Shown here one piece after another: positions 9,304 through 18,506 of a stretch of 64,000 nt of DNA. Both the position numbers and the translations under genes were made by a program. The stretch is from Sulfolobaceae archaeon (GTDB lineage Archaea > Thermoproteota > Thermoprotei_A > Sulfolobales > Sulfolobaceae): NCBI GenBank assembly GCA_026627305.1, contig JAPNVD010000013.1:1-64000 (forward strand), in the 5' to 3' direction. Numbering within the stretch: the stretch's first letter is position 1; each line of letters opens with the position of its first letter. The notes beneath the pieces were generated by a model that saw only the letters and a list, made by a program, of their open reading frames with translations, ran no database searches and was not told where the DNA came from.

Positions 9304-9912
9304 ATGATAAACGGATTAGAAGATTTACGTTCTTCAATGGTAATAATTTCAGGAGGTGCTATGTTCTTTCTTGTGGTGCTGCTGTTTGCCTATTTCTTCC
9401 ACTATCTCATACTCTCTGCTGTTCTTTACTACTACTATCTCATAGTCTCTCTCATACCATATTTAGTAATAGCAGTATTCACTTTTAGAGGATTTAAGGG
9501 GATGACAGATTATAATAAAAAGTACTTTATCGGAATCATTGGTTCGATCTTCCTCTTCATCTCATATCTATTAAACTTGGTGTATTTAGTATCAGAGACA
9601 ATAAAGAGACAGCCAATTGTGTTCAAGGTTATCGAAGTTAGGGCTATCAAGGGTTTTGTTATTTTCTATTCTTTATCATTGCCTGTGCCTATTGTATTAT
9701 CTGTATTGCTAGGTCTTTTAGGTATAGGAATTACGATGGTCGCACTATTTTTATTAGGCAATAGTTTTGCCTCGTTGAAGTTGAAGATAGGCTCTATAGC
9801 TAGCCTTATTGGTTTCATACTCCTGGTTGTTCCCGTCTTAGGTGCTATAGTAATAGTTTTGAGCTCTCTACTGCTCTATCTCGGTTTGGGAGATGTAGAA
9901 TTTTTGGAATAA
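9304..9912 (+). CDS. Multispanning membrane protein (DUF973-like), first gene of the MoxR operon
   Basis: A 202-residue protein with five to six hydrophobic spans and very short loops. The length, the start MINGLEDLRS and the repeated small-residue spans resemble the DUF973 membrane proteins frequent in Sulfolobales, but this is by recall and not certain. It precedes the DUF4129-like gene by 32 bp in the same direction and probably opens the six-gene string to 15023. No enzymatic motif is visible. Confidence 0.6.
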   Translation: MINGLEDLRSSMVIISGGAMFFLVVLLFAYFFHYLILSAVLYYYYLIVSLIPYLVIAVFTFRGFKGMTDYNKKYFIGIIGSIFLFISYLLNLVYLVSETIKRQPIVFKVIEVRAIKGFVIFYSLSLPVPIVLSVLLGLLGIGITMVALFLLGNSFASLKLKIGSIASLIGFILLVVPVLGAIVIVLSSLLLYLGLGDVEFLE

Positions 9913-9944
9913 ATGTATATATTATAAAGAGGAGAACTATAAGT

Positions 9945-11123
9945 GTGAATAAATCAGCTGTCATAATATTAGTTATTAGCCTAATCGTTATATGGCTGTT
10001 GGCATCATCTATTAATGCCCTAATAATAAAGCCAAGTAGTACTAAAGGCTCTAATAACGTGGGAGGTGGTGGAGTCCCTTTTCCTAGGATAAATATAACA
10101 TTGCCATCAATAGTTTTGCCACAAATTAATATCTCATTTCCTAAGTTAAACTTCACACTTCATATTAATATTACCTTAGGGAATGCTACAACAAGCAAGC
10201 AAGAAGTAAAATTGATCTCAATTCCATTAATCTTACCTTATGTTCAATCCCAATTCACTCCTATAAATATGACCTTACCTTCAGGAGGTATAGGTAGTGG
10301 GTCTGGTAAAGGATTTGGCAGTGGAAGAGGATCTGGATCTTCAGGAGGTGGAAGTTCGCCCTCTCCTTTAACTGCAACAACTACTAGTAACACTGTTTCT
10401 CTAACTATTCCACCTATATTCATGATAATTTTAGTTATTGCCGCACTAATCGTTACTTCAATTACAACGTTATGGAGGAGTATAGTTAACAGATATAAGA
10501 TAAGCTCTGCATTGCCTGTCCAATCCTCTCAGCTCCAAATACCGAAAGGTGCAATAAATAGGAAAGATGAGGGCAAAGATTTGGAAGGATTAGGGAAAGT
10601 GGTATTGTTGCCTAAGGAAGTCGTAAGAGAACTGAAGGGATGGGGAGGTAGTGATATAGTCAGTTTTCCAATTCCTGAAGATTTACCTCTTATATGGGAT
10701 TATAAAACACCTTTGCCATTGTCTGTTAAGCCGGGTTACTCTTATGAGTTGATAGGTAATGGTCAGATCAGAGAAGGTAAAATACTCATGAAGGAGCAGG
10801 GCTGTTATGGTTTAAAGGTATGGAATAATGAAGGTCAAGTAACGTTCTTCATAAGGGCTGTTAACTACGAAGAAGATGTAATAAACATAATGAGGCTCAA
10901 TATAGGCAATTATGAGATAAAGAGTTCAGAGACCTTAAGGGAGGTTATGAGGAAGTTAAAGGAGAGCGGCGTAGTTACAGGCGATCCATTAACAGTATCT
11001 AGGATATTCGAGGATGTTAGATATGGTCATAAGGAGCTAGATAGGGAAAGATATGAGGAGTTCTTGAGAGCCTTAGCTAAAACCTTTAAAGATCCTAAGG
11101 TGATAGAGTGTGAAGGTTCTTAA
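9945..11123 (+). CDS. Membrane protein with Gly/Ser linker and DUF4129-like C-terminal domain
   Basis: A 392-residue protein starting with GTG. Residues 1-28 form one membrane span; an outward segment of about 130 residues rich in Asn, Ile and Pro follows, then a Gly/Ser linker (about 115-145), a second span (about 150-180) and a soluble cytoplasmic part. The last 70 residues, with the segment IMRLNIGNYEIKSSETLREV and ending in ERYEEFLRALAK, resemble the DUF4129 domain that occurs beside MoxR and DUF58 genes in many prokaryotes. The neighbours are exactly these families. It overlaps the next gene by 14 bp. A role in envelope-related protein assembly or processing is inferred from context only. 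Confidence 0.65.
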   Translation: MNKSAVIILVISLIVIWLLASSINALIIKPSSTKGSNNVGGGGVPFPRINITLPSIVLPQINISFPKLNFTLHINITLGNATTSKQEVKLISIPLILPYVQSQFTPINMTLPSGGIGSGSGKGFGSGRGSGSSGGGSSPSPLTATTTSNTVSLTIPPIFMIILVIAALIVTSITTLWRSIVNRYKISSALPVQSSQLQIPKGAINRKDEGKDLEGLGKVVLLPKEVVRELKGWGGSDIVSFPIPEDLPLIWDYKTPLPLSVKPGYSYELIGNGQIREGKILMKEQGCYGLKVWNNEGQVTFFIRAVNYEEDVINIMRLNIGNYEIKSSETLREVMRKLKESGVVTGDPLTVSRIFEDVRYGHKELDRERYEEFLRALAKTFKDPKVIECEGS

Positions 11124-12159
11124 TTTGTGGAAATACATCTTAGCCTATTCCTTACTCTTCGCTCTCCTCTTATCTTTATTATTAACACGTTCAGCCCTTT
11201 ATCTGATTTCTATAATCGTTATTCCCTTACTGATTACTGTAACCGCTTTGCTAATTGGTGATGTAGAGATAATAAATAGGAATGAAAACCTACATAAGGC
11301 TTTTAGGAATATAATAGCACCTTCGGTTTTTGTCTATCTATTCTTCAGTTCCTTGTCCAATTTATTGATATCCCATTTCAGGGATTATGTTACATTTATT
11401 AGCTACTTCATGAGCTTTATTATCCTAGGCTTCATCGGGTTTTTTATAGATAGGACTGCCAAAAGTTACGAGCTTGAGCTTTATGAATCGTTGAATTATG
11501 CGTCAAGGTTCTTTCTATTTTTGGCGTTAGGATACTTTTTCGGTTCTCTCTACAAGCCATTGCTCTACCCCTTTGCTGGTATTTCACTTATCTATCTAAT
11601 CGTTTCTCCAATTCCTTATATGGCAAAAAGATGGAATTTCGACTATTCGGGCGTTACAAATAACATGACGATGTTAACTATAACTTCTTTTGGGCTTGGT
11701 CTATTTTACATGCTATTAATAATTCCGAAACCACCTCAGTACAATACATATATACTTTTAGCTTTCGTACTGATGGCATCTATCGCTATATCTTACGCTG
11801 GATATAAGGTCTATACTAGCGGTACAAGCGTTGTTGAGAAAATAACAGAGGAAATTTATGAAAAGCATAAACGTGAAGTAGAAGTTATACCTTCACCTGA
11901 GTTCGCAGTGTTTGAAAACGCCATTAAAGAGTTCGTGGTTAACGGTAAGAAAGAGAAGTTGCTTATCTATCTGACTCATGAGCTCACAAAAGATGGCTTA
12001 AGTTATGAGAGCATATTCAATGAACTGGAGGAGCTCATCCTGTATAATGCTCCAGTGATAAAGAAGGCAAATAAGAAGGTTATAGAGAGCGAGGTAAATA
12101 AAAGGTTAAAAATAGTTAATGAAGTTTTGAAGAAGTTAATGGTTAGTAAAAACGCTTAA
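11110..12159 (+). CDS. Multispanning membrane protein with cytoplasmic helical tail, MoxR operon
   Basis: A 349-residue protein starting with GTG inside the end of the preceding gene. It has seven to eight hydrophobic spans up to about residue 240, then a soluble, charged C-terminal tail of about 110 residues rich in Glu and Lys that reads as helices. The family is not recognised. Translational overlap with the upstream gene and the 31 bp distance to MoxR show that it belongs to the same operon, so it may be the membrane receptor or anchor for the AAA ATPase. Confidence 0.6.
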   Translation: MKVLNLWKYILAYSLLFALLLSLLLTRSALYLISIIVIPLLITVTALLIGDVEIINRNENLHKAFRNIIAPSVFVYLFFSSLSNLLISHFRDYVTFISYFMSFIILGFIGFFIDRTAKSYELELYESLNYASRFFLFLALGYFFGSLYKPLLYPFAGISLIYLIVSPIPYMAKRWNFDYSGVTNNMTMLTITSFGLGLFYMLLIIPKPPQYNTYILLAFVLMASIAISYAGYKVYTSGTSVVEKITEEIYEKHKREVEVIPSPEFAVFENAIKEFVVNGKKEKLLIYLTHELTKDGLSYESIFNELEELILYNAPVIKKANKKVIESEVNKRLKIVNEVLKKLMVSKNA

Positions 12160-12190
12160 TATCGTATATGTGTATATATTCTCGTACAAA

Positions 12191-13138
12191 ATGAGTGAGA
12201 TAGAGCAAATTACTAAGATGACTAACGAGGTAATAGAAGAGATCTCAAAATTCTTCATTGGGGAAAGGGAAGTAATAATGAAGATATTGGCTTCAGTGTT
12301 AGCTGGTGGTCACATACTTATGGAAGACGTTCCAGGAATAGGAAAGACGTTCCTGTCCAAGATCCTAGCTAAGGTTTTAGGGTTGAAGTATAGTAGGATA
12401 CAGTTTACACCAGACCTTTTGCCAAGCGATATCGTTGGCACTAAGGTCTGGAGACAGGATAAGGGGACATTTGAAACAGTTTTAGGGCCTATATTCGCTA
12501 ACTTTGTGTTGGCTGATGAGATAAATAGAGCGCCTCCAAAGGTTCAATCTGCTCTTTTAGAGGCTATGCAGGAAAACCAAGTTACAATAGAAGGAGAGAC
12601 AATAGAGTTGCCCAAGCCTTTTATAGTTGTTGCTACACAAAACCCCATCGAACTAGAAGGCACATATCCGCTCCCAGAAGCTCAGTTAGATAGGTTTCTA
12701 ATTAGAATAAAGTTAGGCTATCCGAAGGATGAGATAGAACTTCTAAAGAGGAGGATATCGTGGCGTAGTAACGACCCAACACCCCAAGTAAGGACTATCT
12801 TGTCAGACGTTGAGCTGCTGAAGATAAGAGAATTTATTGAGACAAAGGTCACCGTTAGTGAAGACGTTATGAAGTATATCGTTAGCTTTAATGTTATCAG
12901 GAACGATCCTAGGGTTTTAGCAGGACCTAGTCCGAGAGCTCTGATAGCACTGATGAGCATTGCTAGATCTTTTGCAGTACTAGAGGGTAGGGATTATGTA
13001 ATACCAGATGATGTTAAGGCAGTGGCTCTAGAGGTTCTATCTCACAGGATTGTACTTAAGCCAGAGGTAGCACTAGAGGGGATTAAGAGTGAAGATATCG
13101 TTATAGAATACCTGAATAAGTTACCAGTCCCGAAGTGA
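12191..13138 (+). CDS. MoxR-family AAA+ ATPase
   Basis: A 315-residue MoxR ATPase. Walker A is DVPGIGKTFL, Walker B is FVLADEINRAPP, with sensor 1 in VVATQNPIELEGTYPLPEAQ and the arginine finger region LDRFLIRI, all close to the MoxR consensus. MoxR proteins act as chaperones that assemble or activate partner complexes, often metal-containing or with a von Willebrand A protein. The frame extends to an ATG at 12170, but ATG 12191 gives the family's N-terminus (MSEIEQITKM). The stop overlaps the GTG start of the DUF58 gene by four bases, indicating coupled translation. Confidence 0.93.
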   Translation: MSEIEQITKMTNEVIEEISKFFIGEREVIMKILASVLAGGHILMEDVPGIGKTFLSKILAKVLGLKYSRIQFTPDLLPSDIVGTKVWRQDKGTFETVLGPIFANFVLADEINRAPPKVQSALLEAMQENQVTIEGETIELPKPFIVVATQNPIELEGTYPLPEAQLDRFLIRIKLGYPKDEIELLKRRISWRSNDPTPQVRTILSDVELLKIREFIETKVTVSEDVMKYIVSFNVIRNDPRVLAGPSPRALIALMSIARSFAVLEGRDYVIPDDVKAVALEVLSHRIVLKPEVALEGIKSEDIVIEYLNKLPVPK

Positions 13139-14448
13139 AAGTGATGAAGGAGATCACTAGAAGTACAATAATTTTAGTAACGCTTCCCATTTCCATGGCT
13201 ATATTAGCTGTTCTAACCACATCTAAGTGGTTTATAATTCCAATACTTTTTCCCTTATTTGTTATATTTTTCGTATTAAACTTGAACGATAAACCTAAAG
13301 TTAATATATCGTTAGAGGTTGATAAAAAAGTCTTATACGTTGATGAGAACATAAGGGTAAAGCTTAAGGTTTCTGTTACGAAGGGTTATGGTTTAATACT
13401 AATAAGGGGTCCTCCACTTCCTAAAACCCCTATGGCTGAGGGTTTCGAACTAGTTAAGGGTACTAATGTGCATGTGATCTTTAAGGGGTTCAAGGACATA
13501 TATAGGGAGTTTGAGTACACCCTGAAGGCAGTAAAGAGGGGCTATTATTCACTAGAAGGCGTTACTTATACTTTCTATCACCCATTTGGCGTTGTTGAGA
13601 ACATTAAGGCACAAATAAGTGTTGATGAGAAGATACAGGTTTTGCCTAGAATAAAGATAATCTCCAGGCTTCCCATTAATATAAAGCCAGCTGAAGGTTT
13701 TCCAAGGCTCTCTCCATCTCTCTTAGGCCCTTATTCCACTGAATTCCTCTCCGTTAGGGAATACGCTGTTGGTGACCCTTATAAATTCATAAACTGGAAG
13801 GCTACTGCGAGGAATGCTGAGGGTAAGTTAATGGTTAACGAGTATGAGAGGGAAGGTTTAAGGACTATAGCATTGCTGTTAGATAGGAATTTGTGGATGA
13901 GGTATGGATCTAACATAGAAAACCCTATGGAGTACGGTATCAGTTTAGTCCTATCGTTAGGAAAGATCCTTTTGGAATACGGATATAATGTTGGTTTATG
14001 GATTTTCCCAAGAGGTCAAAAGGTGCTTCCAAGCTCAGACAGCGATCAATATTACAGGTTATTAAAAACGTTGGTCTCTTTTAAAGACTTGACATCTGGT
14101 AAAATTAGCCCGCTGGTAGATAGAGAGCTCTTACAGGAGGTTCAAAGTAAGAGACCTATAACGGTAATAATAACTAGTATCAATGATAGCAATGTTGAGG
14201 ATTTAGGCGAGATCAGCAAACTTTTGAAGTCAAGGGCTTTAGTAATCGATATAATTCCTGACACACTTCTGATGAAAAGCATAGTTTCAGAGCCACCATG
14301 TACTCAATGGTTCATCAGGAGCAGAATGGATAGGCTATATAAGAGGCTTCCGAGCTATGTAAAGGTCATCAACTGGGATCCAGCCTGTGAAGGTATAGGA
14401 TCTATAATCGCTAAGGCAGTAACGTATTTAGGGAGGTGGACGAAATAA
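13135..14448 (+). CDS. DUF58-domain protein with two N-terminal membrane spans
   Basis: A 437-residue protein. Residues 5-48 hold two hydrophobic segments, then an extracytoplasmic-like beta-rich region, then the DUF58 core with VREYAVGDPYKFINWKATAR (about residues 210-229), the family signature. DUF58 proteins are related to von Willebrand A domains and are the usual partner of MoxR ATPases. The GTG start at 13135 overlaps the MoxR stop; an ATG three codons later is an alternative. It overlaps the next gene by 13 bp. The biochemical role is unknown. Confidence 0.88.
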   Translation: MKVMKEITRSTIILVTLPISMAILAVLTTSKWFIIPILFPLFVIFFVLNLNDKPKVNISLEVDKKVLYVDENIRVKLKVSVTKGYGLILIRGPPLPKTPMAEGFELVKGTNVHVIFKGFKDIYREFEYTLKAVKRGYYSLEGVTYTFYHPFGVVENIKAQISVDEKIQVLPRIKIISRLPINIKPAEGFPRLSPSLLGPYSTEFLSVREYAVGDPYKFINWKATARNAEGKLMVNEYEREGLRTIALLLDRNLWMRYGSNIENPMEYGISLVLSLGKILLEYGYNVGLWIFPRGQKVLPSSDSDQYYRLLKTLVSFKDLTSGKISPLVDRELLQEVQSKRPITVIITSINDSNVEDLGEISKLLKSRALVIDIIPDTLLMKSIVSEPPCTQWFIRSRMDRLYKRLPSYVKVINWDPACEGIGSIIAKAVTYLGRWTK

Positions 14449-15023
14449 GGCCGTTGTTACTTCCAATAGTGGTTTTATTGCCATTAATACCGTTTATAAT
14501 ACTAACAATACAGGGAGATACCACATTAGGTCTTATCGGTTTAATAACAATTGTCGCTTTTGAAGGTATAGGTGTTCTAAAAGATAGCTTTCATTACGCA
14601 TCATGGGCATCAATCGTAATAGCTGCTATAATCTCTATAACATCTCAAGGCTACATTCCATATTTAATTCATATAGCTTTAGTCAGGAATCAAGATGTAG
14701 CCTTGTTTGATGGCTCTATAATTGCACCTGAATACGCAATGGTGCTCTCTTACCTTTACAGATCATACAGTAGGTATAATAAGGAGTTAAATGTTAAGGG
14801 ATTTGATAAAGAAGAGGTAAATAGGGAGTTGAACTCCCTCTCCATCTCGCTTTTGCTCATATTGACCTCAGCACTCTTAGTTTCTATCCTCGTATATTAT
14901 ATAATTTTGATCTCAACCATTTCGATTATCGATCCCTTTACTGCCCTAGTCATCTCAGCCATAGTCTTTATCCTAATTGCCAGGTATATAACCAATAAGA
15001 TTAGAAGTTCGTATAGCAGGTGA
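14436..15023 (+). CDS. Small multispanning membrane protein closing the MoxR operon
   Basis: A 195-residue protein starting with GTG within the DUF58 gene. It has four hydrophobic segments in the first half and two at the C-terminus, separated by a charged stretch (about residues 105-130). No family is recognised. The overlap with DUF58 and the lack of an intervening promoter place it in the operon that starts at 9304. It is convergent with the APC permease gene, with a gap of 7 bp. Confidence 0.55.
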   Translation: MDEIRPLLLPIVVLLPLIPFIILTIQGDTTLGLIGLITIVAFEGIGVLKDSFHYASWASIVIAAIISITSQGYIPYLIHIALVRNQDVALFDGSIIAPEYAMVLSYLYRSYSRYNKELNVKGFDKEEVNRELNSLSISLLLILTSALLVSILVYYIILISTISIIDPFTALVISAIVFILIARYITNKIRSSYSR

Positions 15024-15030
15024 AGTATAT

Positions 15031-16335
15031 CTACTCTTCTCTTGCATTTCTCGAAATATCTAAGATCTCTAGGTAAAAGAAACCCACTATCATCCACCCA
15101 AAGAATCCTAATATAACGTACTTATTTACTCCAATTATCGAGCTGATCAATAGATAGCCTGAAATTATGATGGCTATAATGCTTAATATGCTCTCTAAGA
15201 CCTTCTTTGCACTCTTTCTAACAAGGGAAATTCTAAATAGAGAAAAGTTGGCTGCTTCATGAACGAAAAGGTTGAATAGTCCAGCTAAAGCAGGTATTAT
15301 AATTAGGCCATTAGTTATCCCTATCCAATAAGATGTTGGTACTAATAAGAGTACCATTGCAATTGCTGCGGTTAATTCTGCAATTAACGGTCTATTTCCA
15401 TGAATTTTTGAAAATACAGGGTGTATAAACCCGTCCTTTGATATATTATATATAACTCTAGAGACCGCTAGTAGAAAAGATATTCCTCCTAGAACTCCAT
15501 CAGAGATAGCAACAATGGCTAGCAATACTCCTATCCATAAGCCAAAATTAGATAAAAGGAATTGGGTTAAATTTCCTGTAAAATTTAGGTCTGCAAGGGA
15601 GTAAAAGAAGAAAGTTGCGAGCAGCCCTCCAGTAAGTATTGAAAGGATTGCTGCCAATCCAATATCCTTTCTCGCCTTCTTTGACTCTTCAGCTAATGGA
15701 GCTATAGCTCCATATCCCGTAGGTATTCCTAACCCATAAAGAGCACCAAGCCAAACCTTGTTTATATCTAAACTGGATAAGTGAAAAGGGTTGTAAAGCC
15801 TAAATCCTGCCATATAAAACAGGAAAAACGCTAGGAAAACTAAGACAACTATTTCAGCCCCAGCAAAGATCTCAGCATATGTTGCTGATATTTTAACTCC
15901 TGAAAGGAAGACAGCTGACAATATAGCTAAAATTATCAACAATGAATAAAATGGTTTGATCCCCGTAATCAGACTAAAAACATAAGCACCACCTAACATT
16001 AGAGAACCGCCATAGTTTAAACCATAGAATATGTACATCCAGCCAGTCTCAAATCCCAATCTCTTAGTAAGCCCATATAATCCATAAGTGTAATAACCTC
16101 CTCCCCTGGCGAAACGTCTTGATAAAGAGTTTATCACTAAGCCGTTGACTAATACTATAATAGTGGCGATGACCATAGATAAGGGAGAAAGTAGTCCAGC
16201 GATCACTATCATAGGGGTACCAAAGGCTATAAGCGATATGAAAGGGCCCTGGCCACCAACGGAGATAAAGTATAGTTCTTTTAAAGACAACACTTTATTA
16301 ATACTTTTATCACTACTTTTCTCAGTAGGTTTCAT
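15031..16335 (-). CDS. APC-superfamily amino-acid permease
   Basis: A 434-residue transporter with about 12 spans. TM1 has VGGQGPFISLIAFG, and the next conserved loop RRFARGGGYYTYGLYG corresponds to the GGxY element of the amino acid-polyamine-organocation superfamily; LAPLAEESKKARKDIG matches the conserved loop after TM6. The substrate is unknown. ATG 16335 is preferred over ATG 16350 because a TATA-like box is centred 27 bp upstream of it, predicting a leaderless mRNA. The first permease in this window (812) is only distantly related. Confidence 0.87.
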   Translation of the reverse strand: MKPTEKSSDKSINKVLSLKELYFISVGGQGPFISLIAFGTPMIVIAGLLSPLSMVIATIIVLVNGLVINSLSRRFARGGGYYTYGLYGLTKRLGFETGWMYIFYGLNYGGSLMLGGAYVFSLITGIKPFYSLLIILAILSAVFLSGVKISATYAEIFAGAEIVVLVFLAFFLFYMAGFRLYNPFHLSSLDINKVWLGALYGLGIPTGYGAIAPLAEESKKARKDIGLAAILSILTGGLLATFFFYSLADLNFTGNLTQFLLSNFGLWIGVLLAIVAISDGVLGGISFLLAVSRVIYNISKDGFIHPVFSKIHGNRPLIAELTAAIAMVLLLVPTSYWIGITNGLIIIPALAGLFNLFVHEAANFSLFRISLVRKSAKKVLESILSIIAIIISGYLLISSIIGVNKYVILGFFGWMIVGFFYLEILDISRNAREE

Positions 16336-16357
16336 TGTAAGTTTATACAAAACTAAA

Positions 16358-16366
16358 TAATATAAA
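16358..16366 (-). promoter_or_regulatory. TATA-like box of the APC permease
   Basis: On the minus strand TTTATATTA is centred 27 bp upstream of ATG 16335. This decides between the two in-frame ATG codons. Confidence 0.5.
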
Positions 16367-16383
16367 CGTTTTTAAGATGTCTT

Positions 16384-16875
16384 TCAATGTCTATTCCTTT
16401 TCATGATGTATAACACGAAAAGCAGAAATCCTATTGCTCCTAGGCTAGACCAAGAGATCATAAATCTAGATCTTTCAATATCTCTGTCCTCTACTTCCTT
16501 CACTTTTACCACCCTTATCCCTTTATATAGTATGTATGGGTTTAATTCTTTCAGTTCTTCATAAACATCTAATACTGCAGGTATGGAACTTGAAGATAAA
16601 TGATTAACATATCTTCTACTAATTTCTAGATGAGAGAAAATACAACCATCATTAAAAACTCTAACATGGATTTCCTTGTAGTGATCTTTATTGGCTACAA
16701 GATCTAGCATTTCTCCCATGTTTTTAGCTAATCGTGTCTCGCGATAACTTTTAGATTTTAGTATACCTATCGCTTTATCTATGTCGTTTACCTTTATGCA
16801 AAAGTCCTCCTCTTTTGGTTCACTTAAGACCACTTCTGAACCATCGGCTAAGACTATCCTCTTTGGTACTTTCAT
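16384..16875 (-). CDS. Hypothetical tail-anchored protein, 163 aa
   Basis: Not recognised. Residues 1-135 look like a soluble alpha/beta domain; residues 137-158 (MISWSSLGAIGFLLFVLYIM) form one hydrophobic span followed by the basic KRNRH tail. The topology is that of a tail-anchored membrane protein with its domain in the cytoplasm. It lies 58 bp downstream of the universal stress protein gene on the same strand and could be read with it. Confidence 0.6.
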   Translation of the reverse strand: MKVPKRIVLADGSEVVLSEPKEEDFCIKVNDIDKAIGILKSKSYRETRLAKNMGEMLDLVANKDHYKEIHVRVFNDGCIFSHLEISRRYVNHLSSSSIPAVLDVYEELKELNPYILYKGIRVVKVKEVEDRDIERSRFMISWSSLGAIGFLLFVLYIMKRNRH

Positions 16876-16933
16876 CAGTGAAAGTAGAAGAGAAAGGGAA
16901 GATAAAAAAGATTTCGAATTGAATAAATTACCT

Positions 16934-17356
16934 CTATTTGACTATTAGCAACGGAACCTTAGACTTTGCCAATAATTCTGAGGATACACTACCTAAGATT
17001 GCACCTTTAACACCAGTTAACCCTCTACTACCGACTATTATCATATCGCAACCTATTTGATAGCAAACGTTTAGAATTGCATCACTTACGTTTTTACCCT
17101 CAACAATTTCAGCCTTAACATTATACCCCTTAAGCTCGTTTAAGGCTTCTAGTTGTATCTCCTTAGCATTCTCTCTATTTAGTATTACTTGTTCCTCTTT
17201 CTGCTTTGGCTCATTTATTACTGTAACTATATGGATCTCATCTGGTTGGCGAAGAGGTTTAAGATCTTGAGTATTAAGTGGAATAAGTATGTTCTTGGCA
17301 AACGTAATAGCCCTTCTGGCTTGTTCAGACCCATCATAACCTACAACTACTTTCAT
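16934..17356 (-). CDS. Universal stress protein (UspA family), ATP-binding type
   Basis: A single-domain UspA protein of 140 residues. The start VVVGYDGSEQARRAI has the conserved Asp and Ser of the nucleotide site, and the C-terminus has GSRGLTGVKGAILGSVS, an exact G-2x-G-9x-G-S ATP-binding motif. Such proteins bind ATP or other nucleotides and form dimers; they are linked to stress survival or to control of neighbouring transporters. Its position near an amino-acid permease fits the second idea, but this is inference. Confidence 0.92.
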   Translation of the reverse strand: MKVVVGYDGSEQARRAITFAKNILIPLNTQDLKPLRQPDEIHIVTVINEPKQKEEQVILNRENAKEIQLEALNELKGYNVKAEIVEGKNVSDAILNVCYQIGCDMIIVGSRGLTGVKGAILGSVSSELLAKSKVPLLIVK

Positions 17357-17580
17357 TTCAATTATATTAATAGAATGATAGAATATAAACTCTAACTATG
17401 TCTTTTACCTAGATATAAAATATGATTTGCTATCTTATACTTAAGAGTTCAAACAACTAAAAAATGCTTAGAAGATCCTTAGAAATTTAAGTCTGATTTT
17501 TTATAATTTTTTAGCGCAAAAAGATCTAAAAGTTAGGTAGAAAATTTATATATAAGTTAATTGATTGCTGATTGTAAAAC

Positions 17581-17871
17581 ATGGAAGTTATTGACGTTAT
17601 AATGAACGTTATAGTTTACGGTTCCTCATACTTAGTGGATAGACTGGGTTTTAAAATCCGTGCTGAGAATGCTGATGATCCGCTGACCATAAACTTCTTC
17701 GAGAAGACGAAAGCTGATATCCTTACTGAAGGGGTAAGCATGGGCAGAACCTCTCACTATCTTAAGGAAAATGAAAATGCTTATTGGATATACACAGTTA
17801 GGGATAATAAAGAGGAATTATATTATATAAATTTTAAAGCAAAAACAGCTATATTATATATCTTAGAATGA
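17581..17871 (+). CDS. Hypothetical small protein, first of two adjacent paralogues
   Basis: A 96-residue soluble protein of unknown function. It aligns by eye with the product of the next gene: both have a GF(K/T) segment near residues 20-30 and end in a Glu/Gln-x-YYI-hydrophobic-Lys stretch followed by strand residues (LYYINFKAKTAILYIL here). The stop overlaps the ATG of the next gene by four bases, so the pair is translationally coupled. An AT-rich stretch around 17545-17557 may be the promoter. Confidence 0.6.
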   Translation: MEVIDVIMNVIVYGSSYLVDRLGFKIRAENADDPLTINFFEKTKADILTEGVSMGRTSHYLKENENAYWIYTVRDNKEELYYINFKAKTAILYILE

Positions 17872-18155
17872 AGATTTCAGACAACGACTTGAAGCGTCTC
17901 ATTAACAGTCCTTCAGAATACGGTTTTACATTAATGGTTAAGAACGCTAGTTGTGACATAGAGAACGACGCTTTTTTGAGCTCATTTAACTTGTGTAAAA
18001 GGCATGCTAGGATTGCAGGTGATTTATACATTTCAGAACATCAAGATCTAGTTACAGTGATAACTAATAAACAAGAGTACTACATTATAGATCTCAAAAG
18101 AAAGATAATAGGGAAATACTTGTTTCAAACCTTTGATCATTCTACTCCTTCTTAG
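17868..18155 (+). CDS. Hypothetical small protein, second of two adjacent paralogues
   Basis: A 95-residue soluble protein, probably a diverged copy of its upstream neighbour (shared GF segment near residue 20 and EYYIIDLKRKIIGKYLF near the end). It contains two Cys not shared with the first copy (in ASCDIEN and NLCKRH). The reading frame ends inside the convergent DUF35 gene (14 bp overlap). Function unknown. Confidence 0.6.
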   Translation: MKISDNDLKRLINSPSEYGFTLMVKNASCDIENDAFLSSFNLCKRHARIAGDLYISEHQDLVTVITNKQEYYIIDLKRKIIGKYLFQTFDHSTPS

Positions 18156-18504
18156 GCTTATTCTTACTGAAAATTGGGATTTTCCTTCCATCCTTAATTG
18201 TGTACTTCACAACCACTTCATCCCCTATATCTACTTCATCTAAGAAGTTGGTGTACATCCTAAAGCCTTCATTGAGTTCAACAATCCCATAGATTACCTC
18301 TTTTCCATCCTTGTTTACGAATTTTGTATAAGAGAAAACTTTGCCAACACCTTTACTCTCCAGCACAGCTAAATCCTTAGAGCCACATTTAGGGCAGTAG
18401 TCCCTAGGGTAATAGAAGACATAACCGCATTTATTACACTTTACGTAAGGTAATTTCTCACTCTCAAACATCTCTAAGTATCTTTTCTTTATCTCATCAA
18501 ACAT
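18142..18504 (-). CDS. DUF35 zinc-ribbon/OB-fold protein, partner of the thiolase-like protein
   Basis: A 120-residue DUF35 protein. The rubredoxin-like zinc ribbon uses Cys23, Cys26, Cys37 and Cys40 (VKCNKCGYVF, DYCPKCGSKD), followed by an OB fold with VFSYTKFVN and YGIVELNEG. DUF35 proteins bind acyl-CoA and form complexes with thiolase-superfamily enzymes, for example in archaeal HMG-CoA synthesis and in steroid side-chain aldolases. The gene follows the thiolase-like gene by 2 bp and is certainly co-transcribed with it. Confidence 0.9.
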   Translation of the reverse strand: MFDEIKKRYLEMFESEKLPYVKCNKCGYVFYYPRDYCPKCGSKDLAVLESKGVGKVFSYTKFVNKDGKEVIYGIVELNEGFRMYTNFLDEVDIGDEVVVKYTIKDGRKIPIFSKNKPKKE

Positions 18505-18506
18505 AC

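Noticed and set aside
9845-10156. Minus-strand open frame of 103 codons across two operon genes
   Set aside because: It spans the junction of two well-supported plus-strand genes, and no promoter or family supports it.
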